NCBI GenBank assembly: GCA_013285505.1
Contig: CP053450.1
Coordinates: forward strand, 604,796-668,795
Source: Planctomycetota bacterium
Lineage (GTDB): Bacteria > Planctomycetota > Phycisphaerae > Phycisphaerales > UBA1924
Direction of reading: 5' to 3'
DNA: 64,000 nt
Shown here: one piece after another, positions 58,020-64,000 of the stretch
How the letters are laid out: each line of letters opens with the position of its first letter
Position numbering within the stretch: position 1 is the first letter of the stretch
Program-made: the position numbers and the translations under genes
The notes under the pieces: model-generated
Told to the model about the DNA's origin: nothing
Seen by the model: only the letters and a program-made list of their open reading frames with translations
The model's database searches: none

Positions 58020-58652
58020 TCACCACCACTTGTCTACCCGACGTGATTCCAGGGATGACGCGCTGGCGAGCCAGGTGTCCAGCAGTTCTAGCCAGCGATT
58101 TGCATTTGATGTATTAAGCTGTTGGGACGCGGCATTCAGCGTGTGAAAGAACGGGCAAATGCCGTAGTTCTTCGCGACACCGAGCAGCGGCATATTGAAC
58201 AGATCATCACCCCTGCACCTGCAGCGGATCCACTTGGTGGTCGGATGGGCCATGTGAATGCACTGTGCGATATAGAGGCCGATATCGCAGAGCACGCCCC
58301 GCGAGTGTTCCGTGAAATACCGAATCGGCATCGATGTGAAGAGGGATTGGAGCGATTCGATCTGCCATTCCGAAAGGGTCGGGTTGAGAGGTTCAAACAC
58401 TTTCTCACGCGGCAGAAGCTCCCTCCGTCGAGTGTGCCTCGTGACCCAAGGGCCGAGCTGAAGGAACGAATCTCTGCTCCCGTCAGCCGTCCATTCCGAG
58501 AATCCGGCGAAGGTCCGGATGTGCCGTTCGAGCATCTCGACTCGTTCGGGAGTACGGTTGGCCACATCGTCTACTATTGCCTGTGCTTCTCGCCAGCTGA
58601 GAGCTTCATAGTTGACACGCAACAATTGGTACCAAGGCCGGTAATCTTGCAT
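58020..58652 (-). CDS. orphan hypothetical protein, AT-richer than its surroundings
   Basis: 210 residues, no family recognised. Tryptophan- and cysteine-rich (MQDYRPWYQLLRVNYEALSW, DKWW at the end), with no signal peptide and no membrane helix. Base composition is visibly lower in GC than all neighbours (for example near 58090-58120), and codon choice is looser, which suggests recent transfer. Its stop faces the deiodinase-like gene, and it sits directly upstream of the VWA gene terminus. The frame is unbroken, so it is probably real. Function unknown. Confidence 0.6.
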   Translation of the reverse strand: MQDYRPWYQLLRVNYEALSWREAQAIVDDVANRTPERVEMLERHIRTFAGFSEWTADGSRDSFLQLGPWVTRHTRRRELLPREKVFEPLNPTLSEWQIESLQSLFTSMPIRYFTEHSRGVLCDIGLYIAQCIHMAHPTTKWIRCRCRGDDLFNMPLLGVAKNYGICPFFHTLNAASQQLNTSNANRWLELLDTWLASASSLESRRVDKWW

Positions 58653-58668
58653 TGGGCGTCGGCTCTGA

Positions 58669-60797
58669 CTACACGTGCACCTTGCGGTTGTAGATGTACC
58701 ACTCGAGCATCAGGATCGCCAGCGCCAGCAGAATGGCCCACGGCCAGAGGCGGATCGTTGCCTCGGTCTCGTCGGCGTCCTGCAGATCGACCGTGTCGCC
58801 GCTGAGGCGCAGCAGCGGGGCGGCCGCGATGTCTGACTCGCGCGGGTCGAGCAGGTTCGCGGCATACGTCCGCGAGACGCGTCCGCCGTCGGTGGCATCG
58901 CCCGCGCCCGGCGGGGCCGGCCCAGCTCGCCTGATAGAGCCCGGCCCGGCGGATGGGGCCGAAGGCGATGCGTCCGTCGTTGGCGGGTTCGAGGCCGACG
59001 CGGTCGGCATCGCCCGGCGGCTGCAGGCGAACGGCGGCTCGCGCCGATGGGCAGCCGGTCGGTCAGCACGCTCCCCGGGCGCAGGCTGTCGCCGGACGCC
59101 CCGAACACGCCGCCCTCCTGCCCGACGTAGTTGACGCCCGCGCCGACGAAGACGACGAAGCTGATATCCAGAGGCCAGGTGCTCTCGCCGATGTCGAAGG
59201 GGACGACCAAAGCGCGAGTCTGCGCGCGCGAGATCTCGAAGATCGCGGGCCCCTTGTCGGTCTCGGCGAGCACGGTCGCGCCCGAGCCGGTCGGGTTGAC
59301 GATGTCGGGCAGGCTGAGGATGCGGAGCTTGTCGAGCAGCAGCAGGCGCATGACGGGGTGGTCGCGGGGCCAGTCGAGCACCATCGCCGGCTGCGGCTCG
59401 GTGCCCGCGGCGACGCCGAGCGGTGCGGGGATGGCGTTGAGCACCAGGAAGCGTCCGGGCGGCAGGCCGGGCTGGCCGTCGATCGTGGGCAGCCAGCCGT
59501 CGAAGATGACGACGTCGAACTCGGACATCTCGGAGGTGCCGGCCGCGGCGTTGTACTGATCGGGCGAGTACTGCACGAGCCGCGCCAGCGGCAGGCCCTG
59601 CAGCGCGGTGATCAGGAACAGGTTGCCTCGGGAAACGAGGGCGACCGAGAGCTGCCGCGCCGGCGGCACGATGATCCACGAGCGGTTGTCCACCGGCAGC
59701 AGGTCGCTCTCGGGGTTGGTCGGGGTGATCTGCACGGCGAAGACGCCGCCGGCGGTCTGGGCAAACTCGAACGTGCGCCCGGTCACGCCCGGCGTCCAGG
59801 GCAGCAGCTCGGCGAGGCGCTGGGCGTCCTCGCTGGCCTCGGGGTCGTCCACGTTGATCGGGGCTGTCGCGGCGGGGATGGTCACGGTGGTCACGCGGGT
59901 GGTGTTGCCGTCGATCAGCAGCTCGAGCTCGACCTCCTGTGGCGTGCGGGCGGTGTTCTGCAGGCCGACATAGAGCGAGACATCGACCGGCGAGTCGAAC
60001 GCCCGGTCGGCCCGCATGGCGGTGATGCCCACGTTGGCGGCGTCGGTCCGGCCGACTTGGACGAACGTGACCTCGTCCTCGGCGCTGGTGATGGCCTCCT
60101 CGGCGTCGGGCAGGCGGCCGTCGGAGAACAGGTGGATCGTCGCGCCGCCGGCCTTGACGCCCTCGACGGTGATGTTGTCGCCGGTGTTCTCGTCGAACTG
60201 GATGCGGTCGGGCAGGTGGGCGCGGGCGAGACGCAGGGCCTCGGCCAGCTGCGAGGGGGCGTCGGAGGGCTCGATCGACTCGACCGCCGCCCGCAGGCGG
60301 GCCTTGTCGCCGGTGAACTGCTGCCGCACCTCGGCGGTGGTGTCGAAGGCGATGATCATCGCCTCGTCGGCCGTGCCGCTGCCGATGATCGAGGGCTCGC
60401 GCATCGAGTCGATCAGCTTGATCGCGGTCTCCTTGGCCTTGGCGAGCCGGGACATCGCGCCGGGGTTGTCGGCGTCGCCGTCGGTGGCGGCCATGCTGGC
60501 CGAGCGATCGATCAGGATGATCCGCTGCTGTCCCTCGGCGAGCTGGCCGCGCATCTGCGGCTGGGCGAGGGCGAGCAAGATGCCGACGAGCGCGAGCAGC
60601 TGGAGCAGCAGCAGGATGTTTTTGCGGAGCCGCTGGAAGGGCGCGTTGGCCTGCATGTCCTGGATGGTCTTCTTCCAGAGCAGCGTGGTGGAGATCTCGA
60701 CATCGCGCCGGCGGAGCTTGAGGAAGTAGAGGATGATCAGCGACGGGATCGCGATGGCCGCGGCGATGCCGGCGATGGTGGGGGTGAGCCAGGTCAT
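58669..60797 (-). CDS. BatA-like VWA membrane protein (two indels)
   Basis: 710 residues after repair. N-terminal BatA region with a membrane helix (about 5-25) and FLKLRRRDVEISTTLLWKK, a second helix (about 60-78), a von Willebrand A domain with the MIDAS IILIDRSASMAA (DxSxS), beta-rich middle domains (CARDB-like), and a final helix (WPWAILLALAILMLEWYIYN). Breaks near 59035 and 58940 each fit one lost CG/GC. ATG overlaps the stop of the DUF58 gene (ATGA). Together with MoxR and DUF58 this forms the membrane chaperone-type cluster known across bacteria. Confidence 0.85.
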
Positions 60798-61756
60798 CGC
60801 ACCACCCCTCTCCGCCGCAGATAGTCCAGCAGCAGCACATCAATGGGCGTGTCGGTCCGCACGGTCAGCAGCGTCATGTCGCGCGCGCCGCAGAAGATGC
60901 GGAGTTGGTCGCAGTAGGCCTCGAGGTTGGCTTTGTAGCGTTTGAGCAGCGGGGCGGAGATGGTGACCTCGGCCGCGTCGCCGTCCTCGACATCGCGGAG
61001 GCGGAGGTCGCCGGCGATGTCGGGTTCGAGCTCCTGCGGGCTGAGCACCTGGATGCAGAAGACGTCGTAGCCGCGTCCGGTGAGCATGCGCAGGCCGTCC
61101 TCGTAGCCCTCCTTGATGAAGAAGTCGCTGAGGACGAGCATGACGCCCTTGCCGCGGCGGGAGAGCGCGATGCGTTTGCACGCCTCGGTGAAGTTGCTGC
61201 CGCCCTCGGGGCGGAGCGAGCAGAGCCAGGAGGCGAGTTCCTGCGTGCGGCGGCGGCCGCGGAGGTCGCGGACTGACGAGAGCACGCCGGTGGGGGCGGT
61301 GTCGTCTTGCTGCAGGCCGGTGTTGGTCGTCGGCGGCGTGCCGATCGCGGTCATCGCGACACGGTTGAGGTTGACCAGGCCGATGTAGCCGAGGCTCATG
61401 GCGACCTGCTGCATGAAGAGGAACTTGTTGGGCGTGCCGCAGTCGTGGCTCTCGGAGCAGTCGAGCACGACGTGGAGGCAGAGGTCTTCCTCTTCGAGGA
61501 AGAGCTTGAGGAAGAGGCGGTCGAGGCGGCCGAAGATGTTCCAATCGATATGGCGGAGGTCGTCGCCGGAGACGTAGGGCCGGTGGTCGGCGAACTCGAC
61601 CGATTCGCCACGCTTCTTGCTGCGCCGCTCGCCGCGGAGCTTGCCGGAGAAGATCTTCTTGCTGGTGATGTCCAGCTGCGAGACGCGCGCGAGCAGCTTG
61701 CTGTCGAGGAGCTCGTCGAGTGTGGCGGGTCGGGTTGGGTTTTCGGTTCGTTGCAT
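60794..61756 (-). CDS. DUF58 domain protein
   Basis: 320 residues. DUF58 signature RGERRSKKRGESVEFADHRP, then GDDLRHIDWNIFGRLDRLFLK and a VWA-like half (LHVVLDCSESHD; KGVMLVLSDFFI). These proteins act with MoxR ATPases and VWA membrane proteins. ATGA overlap with the VWA gene downstream. Upstream it is separated from moxR by a GxxExxY gene on the same strand; normally the two are adjacent. Confidence 0.9.
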   Translation of the reverse strand: MQRTENPTRPATLDELLDSKLLARVSQLDITSKKIFSGKLRGERRSKKRGESVEFADHRPYVSGDDLRHIDWNIFGRLDRLFLKLFLEEEDLCLHVVLDCSESHDCGTPNKFLFMQQVAMSLGYIGLVNLNRVAMTAIGTPPTTNTGLQQDDTAPTGVLSSVRDLRGRRRTQELASWLCSLRPEGGSNFTEACKRIALSRRGKGVMLVLSDFFIKEGYEDGLRMLTGRGYDVFCIQVLSPQELEPDIAGDLRLRDVEDGDAAEVTISAPLLKRYKANLEAYCDQLRIFCGARDMTLLTVRTDTPIDVLLLDYLRRRGVVR

Positions 61757-61759
61757 GGT

Positions 61760-62227
61760 TCAGATTTCTGAACGCGAAGGCCGCGAAGAGCGCGAAGGAG
61801 AGGCAGGGATAGCGCGCTCGTTGAGGATTCTGGTAAGGCCGTTCTTGAGCATGGTGACGTTGAAGTTCAGAAGCAGTCCGAGCGGGAGCCCCGCTGCACG
61901 GAGGTAGGAGAGAAGCTGGGCCTTGTGGAGATCCGTCACCAGCGACACGGCCTTGAGTTCGATGACGAGCTGGTTCTCGACGAGCAGGTCGAGTCGTTGG
62001 CCACGCAGTTTGGTGGCCTTGTAGGGCAGCACGATCTCGACCTGTTTGGCAACCACAAGCCCCGCGTCTCTGAGTTCGTAGATCAGAGCGTCTTCGTAGA
62101 GCTTCTCCAGCAATCCCGGACCGAGTTCCTTGTGCACTTCGATCGCGCAGCCGATGACGCGATGTGACAACTCTTCTATTGCACGCGGCAGGTCGCCTTT
62201 GTTCATCAAGCTCGCCGTGGTCTTCAT
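61760..62227 (-). CDS. GxxExxY protein (PD-(D/E)XK-like)
   Basis: 155 residues. EELSHRVIGCAIEVHKELGPGLLEKLYEDAL contains the family's name motif (GPGLLEKLY, read as GxxExxY). RGQRLDLLVENQLVIELKAV follows with the D...ExK nuclease-like core, and QLLSYLRAAGLPLGLLLNFN ends the family. The last 11-13 residues (PSRSSRPSRSEI) are encoded inside the inverted repeat at 61770-61799. GxxExxY proteins have no proven function and often sit with repeats. It lies between moxR and DUF58 genes, which normally adjoin. Confidence 0.88.
   Translation of the reverse strand: MKTTASLMNKGDLPRAIEELSHRVIGCAIEVHKELGPGLLEKLYEDALIYELRDAGLVVAKQVEIVLPYKATKLRGQRLDLLVENQLVIELKAVSLVTDLHKAQLLSYLRAAGLPLGLLLNFNVTMLKNGLTRILNERAIPASPSRSSRPSRSEI
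61770..61799. repeat. left 30-bp inverted repeat of the GxxExxY element
   Basis: Matches the reverse complement of 62234-62263 at 29 of 30 bases. It contains three CGCGAAG units spaced 9 bases apart (61773, 61782, 61791). It overlaps the 3' end of the GxxExxY gene. Confidence 0.85.
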
Positions 62228-62233
62228 CTGACT

Positions 62234-62263
62234 TCCTTCGCGCTCTTCGCGACCTTCGCGTTC
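62234..62263. repeat. right 30-bp inverted repeat of the GxxExxY element
   Basis: Mirror copy of 61770-61799 with one mismatch; three CTTCGCG units in opposite orientation. It ends 6 bases upstream of the GxxExxY ATG, on the side facing moxR, so it also covers any promoter of that gene. Confidence 0.85.
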
Positions 62264-62282
62264 AAACGTCTTTCATTCGCGT

Positions 62283-63347
<1,065 letters not shown>

Positions 63348-63480
63348 GTGAAACTCCTGATCCTGCCGCGGGGCTGTTGGGACCCCGGTGTGTGTCGTGT
63401 CCGGTCGGTGCGGTGTGCTCTCTGTCTGCCTACGCACCCGGTGCTGTCCGGCCCGGCGCTCACGCTTGGGGCTCTTGGGT

Positions 63481-64000
63481 CTAGTCGTCCTGCATCTCGT
63501 CCTTGGCTCGTTGCTTGGCCTTGAGCAGGCGCGACATGCCCTGCTCCTCCTCGCCCGCGGCGGGGCGTTGTTCGTTCTTGCGTCGCTTGACCTGCTCGGG
63601 GCTCTCGGCCTCGCCGCCGAGGGCGATCTTGCCCTTGCCCGCGGCCCGCACCTGCGCGTCGGTCGCCTCAAATTTCTTCTTGGCGACGGCTTGTGTGGCC
63701 TTGGGATCGGCGGGTTGCGTGTGGCCGGTGCCGCGGGAGATGTCGCGGTCCTGGCTCTCGGCCGATGGGCCGGCCCCGCCCGAGGTAATCCGCTGCTGGG
63801 CCTTGGCCCGCGCCGCCTGCAGCCCCTCCATCGAGGCCCCGGCCTGCTGCTTGCCCTGCCGCAGCCCTCGCCGCACGGCGTAGTACGCCTTGAGCACGTC
63901 CAGCCGCACGCGCCGGATCGCCACATCGAGCAAAAACAGCCCGATGCCGACGATCGCCGTTGGCAGCCAGATCGCCTGCGTCGAGACCGGCATGGTCAGC
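63481..64000 (-). CDS. C-terminal part of a larger membrane protein (5' end outside window)
   Basis: About 170 residues visible. A membrane helix (AIWLPTAIVGIGLFLLDVAI) is followed by a charged, disordered tail (RLDVLKAYYAVRRGLRQGK..., ending KAKQRAKDEMQDD). This matches the ending of the large VWA/glutamine-amidotransferase-like membrane proteins found in the same cluster of Planctomycetes. A Met at 63993 is a formal start, but the helix reads like the last helix of a bigger protein. Confidence 0.55.
   Translation of the reverse strand, partial: LTMPVSTQAIWLPTAIVGIGLFLLDVAIRRVRLDVLKAYYAVRRGLRQGKQQAGASMEGLQAARAKAQQRITSGGAGPSAESQDRDISRGTGHTQPADPKATQAVAKKKFEATDAQVRAAGKGKIALGGEAESPEQVKRRKNEQRPAAGEEEQGMSRLLKAKQRAKDEMQDD

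Noticed and set aside
58953..60824. 623-codon open frame opposite the VWA gene
   Set aside because: Shadow of VWA coding sequence; Gly/Val/Asp-rich without motifs.
61760..62263. Classical insertion sequence
   Set aside because: Inverted repeats are present, but there is no transposase and no visible target duplication. Kept as a repeat-framed gene instead.

Overview
The window is GC-rich, densely coded bacterial DNA. No intergenic gap exceeds about 300 bases, and no rRNA, tRNA or CRISPR array was recognised. Gene content points to Planctomycetota, most likely Phycisphaerae or a relative. The pointers are a UvrC lacking its helix-hairpin-helix tail, an excisionase-like HTH fused to a receiver domain, MoxR/DUF58/VWA genes, DUF1579 and DUF5916 proteins, and lysine-rich tails on TopA and pyruvate phosphate dikinase. 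The assignment is inference, since no 16S gene is present.

Layout. 0-16.7 kb: an HD-GYP protein, an M20 amidohydrolase, a DUF5916 outer-membrane protein, small membrane proteins, uvrC, a ClC channel, lipoproteins, PPDK and a chorismate-binding enzyme. 16.7-29.6 kb: a glycan-assembly locus with six glycosyltransferases (one fused to a methyltransferase), a separate methyltransferase and a sugar nucleotidyltransferase-kinase in reversed domain order; a seventh glycosyltransferase lies at 33.7 kb. 29.6-35.5 kb: arfB, a beta-barrel protein, HU, nadA, a PilZ protein and tsaB. 35.7-39.9 kb: a three-gene signalling unit (HTH-receiver, HDOD-histidine kinase, receiver-GAF). 40-51.9 kb: NfeD-flotillin, der, miaA, topA, a BlaI/BlaR1 pair, a DUF4259 protein and mtfA. 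51.9-57.1 kb: a large secreted protein, an anti-sigma-like protein, an ECF sigma factor and an exported protein. 57.3-64 kb: an iodotyrosine-deiodinase-like flavoprotein, an AT-richer orphan gene, and a MoxR-DUF58-VWA operon interrupted by a GxxExxY gene bracketed by 30-bp inverted repeats.

Sequence quality. About eighteen genes are split by small indels. Nearly all fit the loss of one CG/GC dinucleotide from a short GCGC tract, or a one-base error in a C or G run. Restoring those bases rejoins family-consistent proteins, so I treat these genes as intact genes carrying sequencing errors. Coordinates of broken genes span the whole repaired reading frame.

Regulation. Several genes that start a transcription unit have a TANNNT hexamer 5-7 bases before the start codon, which suggests leaderless transcripts. 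Others have ordinary leaders with Shine-Dalgarno sequences. The BlaI gene has a near-consensus sigma70 promoter with a candidate operator over its -10. Most likely novelties are the GxxExxY inverted-repeat element, the shared C-terminal Rossmann-like module of the glycosyltransferases, the histone-like tail on PPDK, and the leaderless promoter pattern.
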